Shown here: piece by piece, positions 36,461 to 45,603 of the stretch
How positions within the stretch are numbered: the stretch's first letter is position 1
How the letters are laid out: each line of letters opens with the position of its first letter
Source: Janthinobacterium sp. 344
GTDB taxonomy: Bacteria; Pseudomonadota; Gammaproteobacteria; Burkholderiales; Burkholderiaceae_D
Reading direction: 5' to 3'
NCBI RefSeq assembly: GCF_900112025.1
Contig: NZ_FOKL01000003.1
Span: 248,001 to 312,000, forward strand
DNA length: 64,000 bases
Made by a program: the position numbers and the translations under genes
Notes under the pieces: generated by a model
What the model was told of the DNA's origin: nothing
What the model saw: only the letters and a program-made list of their open reading frames with translations
Database searches by the model: none

Positions 36461-36487
36461 ACCGTCCGTTGAACGCAAACGCCATCC

Positions 36488-36646
36488 GGGGTCAGTTCCT
36501 TCGGAATCGGAATGCGCCCCACTGGGGCGTATTCCCCCGGCGGGTCTGACCCCGGCCTTACTCTAAACCCCACTGCGACGACTGGGGTCGTACCCTGCAG
36601 GGTACGACCCCCGAAATCCGGGGTCAGACCCGACGGGTCTGACCCC
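36488..36646. repeat. Cluster of three palindromic intergenic repeats (copies 3-5)
   Basis: Copy 3 has outer arms GGGGTCAG (36488-36495) and CTGACCCC (36546-36553) enclosing a second hairpin CGCCCC-ACT-GGGGCG (36515-36529). Copy 4 is a perfect 28-base palindrome at 36584-36611 (GGGGTCGTACCCTG and its complement). Copy 5 is a perfect 12-base stem with 3-base loop (36620-36631 / 36635-36646). They fill the gap between the convergent efflux operon and fusA, and could act as bidirectional transcription barriers. Confidence 0.85.
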
Positions 36647-36697
36647 AGCCTTACTTTGCCTCATCCGCAGACACGACCCTGTCGAGCAGCCGCCACT

Positions 36698-38806
36698 TCA
36701 CTTCGCCTTCCCCGCCGCCGCCACCTGCTCCAATATATGCTTGGGCACGGCAGCGTAGTGCTTGAATTCCATCGTGTAGGTGGCGCGGCCCTGGGTCAGC
36801 GAACGCAGGGTGGTCGAGTAGCCGAACATTTCCGCCAGCGGCACCAGCGCCCTGACGATGCGTCCCGAACCGCCGGGGATGTCGTCGACGCCCTGCACCA
36901 TGCCGCGCCGGGCCGTCAGGTCGCCCATGACGTTGCCCATGAATTCTTCCGGCGTTTCCGCCTCCACCTGCATCATCGGTTCCAGCAGCACGGGATGGGC
37001 CTTGCGCATGCCGTCCTTGAAGGCGATGGAGCCGGCCATGCGGAACGCGTTTTCATTCGAATCGACGTCGTGGTAGGAACCAAAGGTCAGCGTCGCCCTG
37101 ACGTCCACCACGGGATAGCCGGCCAGCACGCCCGCCTTCAGCGTTTCGACGATGCCCTTGTCGACGGCCGGAATGAATTCGCGCGGCACCACGCCGCCCT
37201 TGATGGCGTCGACGAACTGGTAGCCGGTGCCCGGCTCAAGGGGTTCGAGTTTCAGCACCACATGGCCGTACTGGCCCCGTCCGCCCGACTGCTTGACGAA
37301 CTTGCCTTCGACATCTTCCACCGTGCGCGTGATGGTTTCGCGGTACGCCACCTGCGGCTTGCCCACGTTCGCTTCCACGCCGAATTCACGGCGCATGCGG
37401 TCGACCAGAATTTCCAGGTGCAGCTCGCCCATGCCCGACATGATGGTCTGGCCCGACTCTTCATCCGTATGCACCTTGAACGACGGGTCTTCCTGCGCCA
37501 GGCGGTTCAGGGCGATGCCCATCTTTTCCTGGTCCGGCTTGGTCTTCGGTTCGACCGCCTGGGAAATCACGGGTTCCGGAAAAATCATCTTTTCCAGCAC
37601 GATGATGTGGTCGATGGCGCACAGGGTGTCGCCCGTCGTCACGGCTTTCAGGCCCACGGCGGCGGCGATGTCGCCCGCATAGACTTCCTTGATTTCCTTG
37701 CGTTCATTCGCATGCATCTGCAAGATGCGCCCCAGCCGCTCGCGCGCGCTCTTGGTGGGGTTGTAGACCATGTCGCCCGAGTTCACCACGCCGGAATACA
37801 CGCGGAAAAACGTCAATTGCCCGACGAACGGGTCCGTCATGATCTTGAAGGCCAAGGCGGAAAAATGCTCGTCGTCGGCAGGGTGGCGCTCCACCTCGTT
37901 GTCGTGCTCGTCATGGCCCATGATGGGCGGCACTTCCAGCGGCGACGGCAGGTATTCGATGACGGCGTCGAGCATGGCCTGCACGCCCTTGTTCTTGAAG
38001 GCGCTGCCGCACAGCATGGGCACGATCTCGTTGCGGATGGTGCGCGCGCGCAAGGCCTGTTTCAGTTCCGCTTCCGTGAACGTGTCGCCATTCAGGTAGC
38101 GCTCCGTCATCTCCGTGGTGGCCTCGGCCGCGTGTTCGACCAGGTGCTCGTGCCATTCCTGCGCCTGCGCCTGCAGTTCCGCGGGAATCTCGCCATAGCG
38201 GAACTGCACGCCCTGGCTGGCGTCGTCCCACGTGATGGCGCGCATTTTCAGCAGGTCGATGACGCCCGTGAAATGCTCTTCCGCGCCGATGGGCAGCTGG
38301 ACGGGTACGGCCACGCCTTTCAGGCGCTCGGCGATCTGCCGGCGCACGCGCAGGAAGTCCGCGCCGACCCGGTCCATCTTGTTGATGAAGGCGATGCGCG
38401 GCACATGGTATTTGTTGGCCTGGCGCCAGACGGTTTCCGATTGCGGCTGCACGCCGCCGACGGCATCGTAGACCATCACGGCGCCGTCGAGCACGCGCAT
38501 CGAGCGCTCCACCTCGATCGTGAAATCCACGTGGCCGGGCGTGTCGATGATGTTGATGCGGTGTTCGGGGAAATTGCCCGCCATGCCCTTCCAGAATGCC
38601 GTGGTGGCGGCCGAGGTGATGGTGATGCCCCGCTCCTGCTCCTGCTCCATCCAGTCCATGGTGGCGGCGCCATTGTGCACTTCGCCGATCTTGTGATTGA
38701 CCCCCGTATAAAACAGGATGCGCTCGGTGGTGGTGGTCTTGCCGGCATCGATATGGGCGCTGATGCCGATATTTCGGTAGCGCTCGATAGGTGTTTTGCG
38801 GGTCAT
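36698..38806 (-). CDS. fusA: Elongation factor G, stand-alone copy
   Basis: Ribosomal translocase GTPase of 702 aa. G1 [13 protein letters not shown], switch [17 protein letters not shown]3 [16 protein letters not shown] and G4 [10 protein letters not shown] are intact; domains II-V follow ([19 protein letters not shown] in domain [14 protein letters not shown] in domain [12 protein letters not shown] at the end). The start at 38806 follows TGGAGATTGTG. It is not beside rpsL/rpsG/tuf as in the str operon, so it is probably the second fusA copy that many betaproteobacteria carry. The two copies' division of labour is not known from sequence. Confidence 0.93.
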   Translation of the reverse strand: MTRKTPIERYRNIGISAHIDAGKTTTTERILFYTGVNHKIGEVHNGAATMDWMEQEQERGITITSAATTAFWKGMAGNFPEHRINIIDTPGHVDFTIEVERSMRVLDGAVMVYDAVGGVQPQSETVWRQANKYHVPRIAFINKMDRVGADFLRVRRQIAERLKGVAVPVQLPIGAEEHFTGVIDLLKMRAITWDDASQGVQFRYGEIPAELQAQAQEWHEHLVEHAAEATTEMTERYLNGDTFTEAELKQALRARTIRNEIVPMLCGSAFKNKGVQAMLDAVIEYLPSPLEVPPIMGHDEHDNEVERHPADDEHFSALAFKIMTDPFVGQLTFFRVYSGVVNSGDMVYNPTKSARERLGRILQMHANERKEIKEVYAGDIAAAVGLKAVTTGDTLCAIDHIIVLEKMIFPEPVISQAVEPKTKPDQEKMGIALNRLAQEDPSFKVHTDEESGQTIMSGMGELHLEILVDRMRREFGVEANVGKPQVAYRETITRTVEDVEGKFVKQSGGRGQYGHVVLKLEPLEPGTGYQFVDAIKGGVVPREFIPAVDKGIVETLKAGVLAGYPVVDVRATLTFGSYHDVDSNENAFRMAGSIAFKDGMRKAHPVLLEPMMQVEAETPEEFMGNVMGDLTARRGMVQGVDDIPGGSGRIVRALVPLAEMFGYSTTLRSLTQGRATYTMEFKHYAAVPKHILEQVAAAGKAK

Positions 38807-38939
38807 CACAATCTCCATGGCTAGTCCCGGCGCCCGGTTTTCCAGTGTAGCAGACATCGATTTGGACGGCAGGCAGTGACCGGTTTTTACCATGCGCGCA
38901 ACACTGACAGGGGCGCGCACGTCAGGTGCGCGGGGCAAA

Positions 38940-38968
38940 TTGCGGATTCAGCTATACTTTCATATGTA
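38940..38968 (+). promoter_or_regulatory. Possible promoter for the phospholipase gene
   Basis: TTGCGG at 38940-38945, a 17-base spacer and TATGTA at 38963-38968, inside an AT-rich stretch that stands out from its surroundings about 110 bases before the start codon. The TATACT at 38952 is an alternative -10. Weak matches only. Confidence 0.3.
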
Positions 38969-39079
38969 TTAATTCAACAAACATTAATCAGTATCAATAC
39001 GCATGGCATCCTGCCGTGCAAGGCGACGCCGCCGGCATGCAGCCCAGGTGCGCACCGAACGACATGCCCCACTCAGCCT

Positions 39080-40198
39080 ATGACTATCCAACTAAGAAAA
39101 ATAATTCTCTCCTCCCTGCTGGTCTCGCCAGCGCTGGCCATGGCCGGCGAACTGGAACAGCAAATGCAGCGTTGCGCCGTGCTCGGCGATGCCAGCGCCC
39201 GCCTGGGCTGCTTTGATACCTTGGCCAAGGCGGCGGAAAAGGCCACCATCGCCGCCGGCGGCGATCCCGCCACGGCCGCCGTGGCCCTGGCAGCGGCCGC
39301 CGAAGTCGCGCCCATCACGCCCGTCAGCCCGCCAGGCGTGGCCACGCCGGAAGCCGTCAATGCCGCCATCCCGGCCATCGCGCAAGCTGGCGCGGCGCCA
39401 CCGGAAGCCCCGATTTCGCGTACCCAGCAGTCGTGGGAGCTGAACGATGCGTCCAAGCGCGGCCTGTTCAACTTCCGCCCGCACCGCGACACCTATCTGT
39501 TGCTGGCCAATTACAGCGATGCGTCCAACGACGAGCCGTTCCAGGATTTCACGCCGGGCGGCATCAAGAGCCAGCACGTGGAACTGACCTTCCAGCTGAG
39601 CTTCAAGATGAAATTGCTGGAAGACATAGCCGGCACGCCGATCGACATGTGGTTCGGCTACACGCAGCAAAGTTTCTGGCAGGCGTATAACCGCAAGGCA
39701 TCGAGCCCGTTCCGCGAGACCAATTACCAGCCGGAGCTGATGCTGGTCATGCCGATCAACAAGAACTTCGCCGGTCTCGAATTCAATTACCTGAACTTCG
39801 GCCTGGTGCACCAGTCCAACGGACAGACGTCGACCCTGTCGCGCAGCTGGAACCGCGTGTACGCGGAACTGGGCATGGAAAAAGACAACCTGGCCGTCAC
39901 GGCCCGTGTCTGGCACCGCCTGGACAATAGCGCGGTCGACAATGACAATATCGACATCATCGACTACATGGGCCATGGCGATTTGCGCTTGAGCTACCGC
40001 AACAAGGGCCATGAATACGCCGTGACGGCGCGCCGCAACTTCAGCAAGAAGCACGGTTCCATGCAGGCAAGCTGGGCTTTCCCGCTGAAAGCCAACCTGA
40101 AAGGCTATCTGCAACTGTTCTCCGGCTATGGCCAGAGCTTGATCGATTACAACTATTCGCAAAAATCGATCGGCGCCGGTTTCATGGTCGACCTGTAA
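39080..40198 (+). CDS. pldA: Outer-membrane phospholipase A (OMPLA)
   Basis: Calcium-dependent outer-membrane phospholipase that degrades misplaced phospholipids; 372 aa with a signal peptide (IILSSLLVSPALAMA). The catalytic triad is intact in VHQSNGQTSTLSRSWNRVY: His244, Ser246 and Asn258, with the same spacing as E. coli His142, Ser144 and Asn156. Twelve amphipathic strands and a C-terminal aromatic/hydrophobic end (GAGFMVDL) fit a barrel. An N-terminal extension of about 100 residues precedes the barrel, with the two-Cys motif RCAVLGDASARLGCFDTLA and a Pro/Ala-rich linker. It ends in a strong terminator. Confidence 0.93.
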   Translation: MTIQLRKIILSSLLVSPALAMAGELEQQMQRCAVLGDASARLGCFDTLAKAAEKATIAAGGDPATAAVALAAAAEVAPITPVSPPGVATPEAVNAAIPAIAQAGAAPPEAPISRTQQSWELNDASKRGLFNFRPHRDTYLLLANYSDASNDEPFQDFTPGGIKSQHVELTFQLSFKMKLLEDIAGTPIDMWFGYTQQSFWQAYNRKASSPFRETNYQPELMLVMPINKNFAGLEFNYLNFGLVHQSNGQTSTLSRSWNRVYAELGMEKDNLAVTARVWHRLDNSAVDNDNIDIIDYMGHGDLRLSYRNKGHEYAVTARRNFSKKHGSMQASWAFPLKANLKGYLQLFSGYGQSLIDYNYSQKSIGAGFMVDL

Positions 40199-40216
40199 GC
40201 AGCTTGGCAACAAATG

Positions 40217-40244
40217 AAAATGGCGCCTGACGGCGCCATTTTTT
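40217..40244 (+). terminator. Rho-independent terminator after pldA
   Basis: Stem AAAATGGCGCC / GGCGCCATTTT with a TGAC loop at 40228-40231, followed by a T-run. It begins 18 bases after the pldA stop. The convergent small membrane protein gene ends 16 bases further on, so it may serve both directions. Confidence 0.9.
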
Positions 40245-40259
40245 ATGCGAAATAGCCCG

Positions 40260-40457
40260 TTAGCGCCGGCCGCCGCCCAGCACGCGGGCCGGCAGCATGA
40301 CGATGGCGCGCAGCAATTCCAGCACGCCTTCCACGCCCACGCCGATCAGGCGGAAGGGCAGCAGGAACAGCCAGGCCAGTGGATACAGCAGCAAGGCCAG
40401 CAAGGCCAGGGGCCAGCACAGCATCAGCAATAACAGCCACAGCACGAATCCCAGCAT
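40260..40457 (-). CDS. Small membrane protein (65 aa)
   Basis: Two adjoining hydrophobic helices (LGFVLWLLLLMLCWPLALLA and LLYPLAWLFLLPFRLIGVGV), then a basic amphipathic end (LARAIVMLPARVLGGGRR-like). The ATG at 40457 has a strong GAGGGGGAC site and starts right at the hydrophobic part. No family recognised. It is convergent with pldA. Confidence 0.65.
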   Translation of the reverse strand: MLGFVLWLLLLMLCWPLALLALLLYPLAWLFLLPFRLIGVGVEGVLELLRAIVMLPARVLGGGRR

Positions 40458-40617
40458 GTCGTCCCCCTCGAATGAAATGTGCGGAGCAAGCCATGCTTGC
40501 CCCGCTACCGTGAGAGCACTATAGCCAGGCGCCGCCATGGCGTCCATCGCCATGCGACAAACTGCACGCTGCGGCGATGGACGGGTCTAAGGGGGGAATG
40601 AACGGTGGCTGGCGCGC

Positions 40618-40866
40618 TTACTGGCCGACGCAGATGACTTTGGTGACGTACTCGTGCGCGTTCGGCTTCTTCTTGGTGGCCCATTGGATGGCCTGGTTGG
40701 CATCCTCGATGGTCATGACGGTGGCCTTGTCCTTGGACTTGATGAAGGACACGCCTTCAAACACGCCTTCCTTGCTGCGCATTACCTTGGCAAACACGGG
40801 CGGCCTGGTCTCGCCGTCGCTGATTTTGTTCTGTTGCACGAGGTAACGCTGATCGATCTGTTCCAT
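40618..40866 (-). CDS. Small soluble protein of unknown function (82 aa)
   Basis: An 82-aa frame, charged and without signal or membrane segment: EQIDQRYLVQQNKISDGETR at the N-terminus, FIKSKDKATVMTIEDANQAI in the middle, ending HEYVTKVICVGQ. Composition looks like a real protein rather than a GC-driven frame. It lies between the small membrane protein and the methyltransferase gene on the same strand. No family recognised. Confidence 0.55.
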   Translation of the reverse strand: MEQIDQRYLVQQNKISDGETRPPVFAKVMRSKEGVFEGVSFIKSKDKATVMTIEDANQAIQWATKKKPNAHEYVTKVICVGQ

Positions 40867-40966
40867 GATAGTAAAGCTGTCCGGTGGGTAAAAGACGAAA
40901 TATACCCTGAATGGCGCGACGCCGCAGGACGAAATCGCTGCGGCGTTGCCTTTCCCCGCATGAGAC

Positions 40967-41890
40967 TTACGCGTACACGGCGTTCTGCACGACAGGCTGA
41001 AGAGTCACATCGTAAATCACCTGCGCGCGCATCGATGCTTCCAGCGAGGGAATCGAGCCGCCGGCGCGGTACTGGAAGCTCACTTGCAGCACATCGCCCG
41101 CCTTCACGGCCAGGGGCGCGGCCAGTGGCAGGCACATGTAGTGATTCAGCCAGTCGATGGTGGTCGAACGTTCGGGCACGACGGCCAGGATGTTCTTCGT
41201 GACGAAACGCAAGGCGTTCAGGGTGCCGCTGCGCTCGACGACGAACTTGCCGTCGAAACCGAACACGCTGTCCGTCGGCTGGCTGAAGTCGATGATGCTG
41301 TAGACGGAAGGCGGCGCCAGTTCCTGCACGCCGGGATGGATGGCCGTGGTTTCCTGGAATTGCACGATGGGCGCATAGAAGCCCTCGAAATCGTATTCCT
41401 GCTGCATCGGCTGCACGGCCATGATGACGGCCTCGGGCAGGAAGATGGGCAGCGGGCCGCCAAAGCGGGCCAGGTAGCGGCGCTTGAACGCCTCGATCAC
41501 TTCCACCTGCTTTTCGCGCAGCATGCCCACGTGGATCATTTCGCAAATGACCACGTCGACCGGCTCAGGCGGCAGGTATTCGAAGGCGTCCGCGTGCACC
41601 ACTTCGACTTTTTCACCGTTCGGATTGAGCGCCAGCATCTTGCGCGCTTCCTTGACCATGTCCGGATTGAACTCCACGCACCAGACCTTGTCGGCGCGCG
41701 CGGCCGCAAACCACGACAGCACGCCCGTGCCGCCGCCCAGCTCCAGCACTTTCATGCCGGGTTTTACGGCGTAATCGATGGCCGACTTGAACCCGTGCAT
41801 GCGGTTCTGGTCCATCAGCATATTGTGGTGGTAATGGACGGGGATAAATTGCCCCAGGTAACAACTCTCGATTTCTCGTTCATTCAGCAT
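40967..41890 (-). CDS. Class I SAM-dependent methyltransferase, arginine methyltransferase-like
   Basis: A 307-aa protein with motif I VLELGGGTGVLSWFAAARAD, the acidic loop CVEFNPDMV and a PRMT-like double-E region (VDVVICEMIHVGMLREKQVE), then a beta-rich C-terminal domain (APLAVKAGDVLQVSFQYRAGG) like the barrel of PRMTs. That makes a protein-arginine or related N-methyltransferase plausible; substrate unknown. The ATG at 41890 (MLNEREIESCYLGQFIPVHYH) has AAGAGGACAGAC before it. Confidence 0.78.
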   Translation of the reverse strand: MLNEREIESCYLGQFIPVHYHHNMLMDQNRMHGFKSAIDYAVKPGMKVLELGGGTGVLSWFAAARADKVWCVEFNPDMVKEARKMLALNPNGEKVEVVHADAFEYLPPEPVDVVICEMIHVGMLREKQVEVIEAFKRRYLARFGGPLPIFLPEAVIMAVQPMQQEYDFEGFYAPIVQFQETTAIHPGVQELAPPSVYSIIDFSQPTDSVFGFDGKFVVERSGTLNALRFVTKNILAVVPERSTTIDWLNHYMCLPLAAPLAVKAGDVLQVSFQYRAGGSIPSLEASMRAQVIYDVTLQPVVQNAVYA

Positions 41891-42172
41891 GTCTGTCCTC
41901 TTGGAGTCTGGCTCCGATGGCCGATCGGTTTTGTCATTCCAGAAAGCAGTGATATCGCAGGGGCTGCGCGAGGGGCGGCGACAAACCAGCCGGCGCCTGA
42001 CGTTGATGTGATTGCCCATGCGAATGATCTCCTGATTAATGCGACACGACCATTATCGTGAATCGGGAGCGGGAACAAAGGGCTGAGGTGAGAGGCAATT
42101 CCATGCCAGTTTGAGCGCTGGCATGGAAAGCATTGCTAGAAAGATATTACCTGCGTGGACTTGTGCGTGGAC

Positions 42173-42823
42173 TTATTTACGTGCCGCACGCGCCTGCTGC
42201 GCCGCCGTGATGATGGCCACCACGCCCGGCTTGTCGGCAGCCTGGGCAAACTGCGCGGCCGTCCAGCCATGGTCGCTCTTCAGGCCGGCATCGGCGCCCC
42301 AGGACAGCAGCAGCTTGACGGCGCCCTCCTGCCCCTCGCGGGCGGCGAACATCAGCGGCGTGATGTTGGTCGGGGCGCGCGCATCGACCACGGCTTCGCG
42401 CTCGAGCAGGATCTTCATGATGGGCAAGTCGCCGGCCGAGGCCGCATAGTGCAGCGCCGTCCAGCCGCTCTGGTTGACCTTGGCACCCTTGGCCAGCAGG
42501 GCGTTGACGGCGTCAAGCTTGTGCTTGTAGGCCGCCATCATCAGCGCCGTATTGCCATTCGTCGAACGCGCTTCCAGGTCGATGCCGGGCGTATCGAGCA
42601 ACAGCGCAAACACCTTGTCGGCGTCGTCGCGCAGGGCCAGCACGAGGGCAATATCGCCGCGCTGCGTGTCCGGCAGGTTCGGATTCATGCCGTCAAGCAG
42701 CATGCCGCGCACGCCGCTGGCGTTGTCGACCGACACGGCGCGGAAGAATGCATCGGGCGACGGCGCCGCCTGGCTGGCGGCAGCGCAGCACAGCACGATC
42801 GCGGCAGCGAGTTTTTTCATCAT
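42173..42823 (-). CDS. Periplasmic ankyrin-repeat protein
   Basis: A 216-aa protein with a signal peptide (KKLAAAIVLCCAAASQAAP) and four to five ankyrin repeats (TQRGDIALVLALRDDADKVF, NGNTALMMAAYKHKLDAVNA, GWTALHYAASAGDLPIMKIL, NITPLMFAAREGQEGAVKLL). Ankyrin repeats mediate protein binding; the partner is unknown. It follows tatD by 16 bases on the same strand, an arrangement I associate with betaproteobacteria. Confidence 0.9.
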   Translation of the reverse strand: MMKKLAAAIVLCCAAASQAAPSPDAFFRAVSVDNASGVRGMLLDGMNPNLPDTQRGDIALVLALRDDADKVFALLLDTPGIDLEARSTNGNTALMMAAYKHKLDAVNALLAKGAKVNQSGWTALHYAASAGDLPIMKILLEREAVVDARAPTNITPLMFAAREGQEGAVKLLLSWGADAGLKSDHGWTAAQFAQAADKPGVVAIITAAQQARAARK

Positions 42824-42839
42824 GTCTGACCTTAAGTAA

Positions 42840-43619
42840 TTACGGCAACTGATTGAATAGCTTGAAGAAATTATCCGTCGTCTGCTGTGCCACCTGGGCC
42901 AAAGGGATGCCTTTCAGGGTCGACAGGTATTCCGCCACGTGGGCCACGTAGCCGGGCTCGTTCATGCGGCCGCGGAATGGCACGGGCGCCAGGTACGGCG
43001 AATCTGTCTCGATCAAAATGCGCTCGAGCGGCACTTCCAGGGCCACGGCCTGCAAATCCTTGGCGCTCTTGAAGGTGACGATGCCGGAGAACGAAATATA
43101 AAAACCCATGTCGATGGCGGCGCGCGCCACTTCCAGCGATTCAGTGAAGCAATGCATGACGCCGGCCACACCGCCGTCAGCCACGCCGGCGCCCTCTTCG
43201 CGCATGATGCGGATCGTGTCTTCGCTGGCCGCTCTTGTGTGAATAATCAAGGGCTTGCGCGTGATTCTTGAAGCTTTGATGTGAGTTCTGAAACGTTCGC
43301 GCTGCCACTCCAGGTCGCCCGTCAGGCGGAAATAGTCGAGACCCGTCTCGCCGATGGCGATGATCTTCGGATGGTCGGCCAAGCGCACCAGGTCTTCCAC
43401 GGACGGTTCCGGCGTGTCCTCGTAATCGGGATGCACGCCGACGGAAGCAAAGATATGCGGATACTGCTCGGCAAGCGCCAGCACCTGGGGAAAGTCCGGC
43501 AAGTCGACGGACACGCACAGGGCGTGCGTCACCTTGTTCTCGGCCATCTTGGCCAGGATTTCGGGCATGCGAGCGGCCAGCTCGGGGAAATTGATATGGC
43601 AATGGGAGTCGATATACAT
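42840..43619 (-). CDS. tatD: TatD-family metal-dependent hydrolase (DNase)
   Basis: A 259-aa TIM-barrel hydrolase. Metal ligands are seen in YIDSHCHINF (His6, His8), AIGETGLDYF, PLIIHTRAA, GVMHCFTES and the final Asp in LIETDSPYLAP. YcfH/TatD proteins are 3'-5' exonucleases and may act in DNA repair. In many bacteria this gene directly follows holB; here four other genes lie between them. It is followed by the ankyrin gene. Confidence 0.93.
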   Translation of the reverse strand: MYIDSHCHINFPELAARMPEILAKMAENKVTHALCVSVDLPDFPQVLALAEQYPHIFASVGVHPDYEDTPEPSVEDLVRLADHPKIIAIGETGLDYFRLTGDLEWQRERFRTHIKASRITRKPLIIHTRAASEDTIRIMREEGAGVADGGVAGVMHCFTESLEVARAAIDMGFYISFSGIVTFKSAKDLQAVALEVPLERILIETDSPYLAPVPFRGRMNEPGYVAHVAEYLSTLKGIPLAQVAQQTTDNFFKLFNQLP

Positions 43620-43764
43620 AAGGCGAGATTGTACCGGAGCGGGCGGAATCTGGCAGGGGAAAGCGGCAAGCTGCGGCCCACGTGCCGGCTGGCAGGCCTT
43701 AGCTAGTGGCCTGCTGCGCCATCACGGACGCGGCTCGCGCCACGACGCCGTTTCGCCGGCGCCC

Positions 43765-44061
43765 ATGCAGATAACGGCGGCCGATGGCAGGACCTTCAAC
43801 ATCGGCCAGATTGTCGCCAACAATCTGACCTATCTGCTCGGCAATAGCCAGATCGACCTGCAATTCGGGCTGGGCATGAATCCCAGAACCGTGCCTGGCA
43901 CCAGCGCGCCGCAAATCACGAAGTTTGATGAAAACGTCGTGACGCTTTCCATTACCTCGCCTTCGATCAGCTTTTCGGTCAGATTGAGCCAGCAGGCCTA
44001 CGTCGACTGGCAATGGAAATGCCCGGCCAATTCGCCACCTGGCGGCTGCCGCGAACCTTGA
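43765..44061 (+). CDS. Hypothetical protein (98 aa)
   Basis: A 98-aa frame starting MQITAADGRTFNIGQIVANN, with no signal or membrane segment, ending in a Cys pair (QWKCPANSPPGGCREP). The start codon lacks a good ribosome site, and an open frame extends further upstream over tatD. No family recognised. It is one of four mixed-orientation genes between tatD and holB. Confidence 0.42.
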   Translation: MQITAADGRTFNIGQIVANNLTYLLGNSQIDLQFGLGMNPRTVPGTSAPQITKFDENVVTLSITSPSISFSVRLSQQAYVDWQWKCPANSPPGGCREP

Positions 44062-44129
44062 GTCCAGGCGGCAAGCGCCAAAATGGGGCCCGCGCTGCGC
44101 TCACCTGGCAGCGCCTGCGCCACTGCCGG

Positions 44130-44516
44130 CTACTGGCCCTGCGGCGGCTGCCATAGCTCCACCTTGTTGCCCTCGGGATCGATGACCCAGCCGAACTGGC
44201 CATACTCGGAGTCGGGCGCCTTTTCCAGCACATTGCAGCCCTCGTCGCGCAAGGCTTGCAACAGCGCATCGAGGTCGTCGACGCGGTAATTGATCATGAA
44301 CGCAGCCTTGCCGGGAGCGAATTGCCCCGCGTCGGGCGCGCTGACCGACCAGATGGTCGTGCCGCCAGTGGGCTTGCCGTCGGCGTCCGCCCAGCTGAAG
44401 GCGGCGCCGCCCCAGGGCTGCACGTCGAGTCCCAGGTGGCGCTGATACCAGGCGCGCAGCGCGGCCGGGTCTTGCGCGTGAAAAAAGATGCCGCCGATGC
44501 CAGTCACACGTTTCAT
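44130..44516 (-). CDS. VOC (glyoxalase) family protein
   Basis: A 128-aa VOC protein: GIGGIFFHAQDPAALRAWYQ with RHLGLDV, then FMINYRVDDLDALLQALRDE, ending FGWVIDPEGNKVELWQPP, where the Glu could be a metal ligand. The ATG at 44516 has a GGAGGCGTCA site directly before it. Function not predictable beyond the fold. Accessory gene between tatD and holB. Confidence 0.85.
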   Translation of the reverse strand: MKRVTGIGGIFFHAQDPAALRAWYQRHLGLDVQPWGGAAFSWADADGKPTGGTTIWSVSAPDAGQFAPGKAAFMINYRVDDLDALLQALRDEGCNVLEKAPDSEYGQFGWVIDPEGNKVELWQPPQGQ

Positions 44517-44727
44517 TGACGCCTCCGGTACGGGACAGCGCCCGCATGGTTTGCAAACAGGACTTGACTGTAGCACCGGGGCAAGCGCATGGCAAACCGG
44601 CATGGGCGGCATGGGTGGCAATTTCACGGGGCCAGCCTGGCATTGCTAGGCAGCAACGTTATCAAGATGTATGGTGCGTGCCTGATGCGCAGCCATGGGG
44701 CGGCGCGCGACTACCTGGAGTGCTCTC

Positions 44728-45081
44728 ATGCCGAAACTTGCCACCTCATTGGCCACCCCGTTACTGCTGGGATTGCTGGCCTGCGTGACGCAACCAGCCC
44801 TGGCGCAAGACAAGCTGCCCGAAGGGGGATTGTGCAAGCCCGTCTGCGTCTCGGCGCGCCAGGATTGCCGGGCACAGGTGCAAGCAGCCACGGAAAGCGA
44901 TACCAGCCCCGTCTTGTCGATGAAGCCCGGCAGCAATCGCTACGCTGCCGCCGCCAGGGAAAACGGCACCCAGTCACAGCAGTTGCGTCCTACCGAGGCC
45001 CAGGCCTTCCGCGAGCGGCGTGCCGAACGCTTGCAAACCTGCGAGGTGCAGTACCGCAGCTGCACGCGCAGCTGCGGCTGA
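44728..45081 (+). CDS. Small secreted cysteine-containing protein
   Basis: A 117-aa protein with a signal peptide (LATPLLLGLLACVTQPALAQ) and a mature domain with six Cys arranged as LCKPVCVSARQDCRAQV and LQTCEVQYRSCTRSCG, suggesting three disulfides. The pattern CxxxC...CxxxC hints at a pair of antiparallel helices. No family recognised. Start 44728 is supported by CTGGAGTGCTCTC and the signal peptide. Confidence 0.65.
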   Translation: MPKLATSLATPLLLGLLACVTQPALAQDKLPEGGLCKPVCVSARQDCRAQVQAATESDTSPVLSMKPGSNRYAAAARENGTQSQQLRPTEAQAFRERRAERLQTCEVQYRSCTRSCG

Positions 45082-45087
45082 AGGCGC

Positions 45088-45603
45088 TTAGCCGACGCGC
45101 TTGCCCAGGATAATCAGGTCGCGTTCCACGCCATCGAGGTTGGCCACTTTCGGCAGGTTCGCCCACGTCTCGAAGCCGAACTTCTTGAACAGGCCCAGGC
45201 TGGGGGCGTTGTGGCCGAAGATGAAACCGAGCACCGTGTGCACGCCCACCGACGGTGCATGGGCGATGGCCTGCGTCAGGCCGTAGGCGCCAATGCCCTT
45301 GCCGCGCGCTTCCTCCGCGATATACACGGACAGTTCCGCCGTGCCCGAATACGCGGGACGGCCATAGAAATTCGAGTACGACAGCCAGCCCAGCGGCGTT
45401 GGCCGGGCGGCCGTATCGTCGGCCGCCTCGATGATCCACAAGGGACGGCGCTCGGGATGGTGTTCATGGAACCAGGCCAGGCGCGACTCGACCGTCACTG
45501 GTTCCGTATCGGCCGTCACTTCGCGCGAAGCAATCGTGGTGTTGTAGATGGCGACGATGGCGGGCAGGTCGGCAAGCGTGGCGAGGCGGTGACGGTAGCT
45601 CAT
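45088..45603 (-). CDS. GNAT acetyltransferase, phosphinothricin acetyltransferase-like
   Basis: A 171-aa GNAT protein: HRLATLADLPAIVAIYNTTI with VTADTEPVTVESRLAWF, the conserved LGWLSYSNFYGRPAY and acetyl-CoA loop EEARGKGIGAYGL, then GFIFGHNAPSLGLFKKFGFE. This is the PAT/YncA subfamily that acetylates phosphinothricin, methionine sulfoximine or similar amines. It is convergent with the Cys-rich protein gene and lies just after holB. Confidence 0.88.
   Translation of the reverse strand: MSYRHRLATLADLPAIVAIYNTTIASREVTADTEPVTVESRLAWFHEHHPERRPLWIIEAADDTAARPTPLGWLSYSNFYGRPAYSGTAELSVYIAEEARGKGIGAYGLTQAIAHAPSVGVHTVLGFIFGHNAPSLGLFKKFGFETWANLPKVANLDGVERDLIILGKRVG

Noticed and set aside
36512-38824. 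A 770-residue plus-strand frame opposite fusA
   Set aside because: Starts within the repeat cluster and has a shadow-type composition; fusA is certain.
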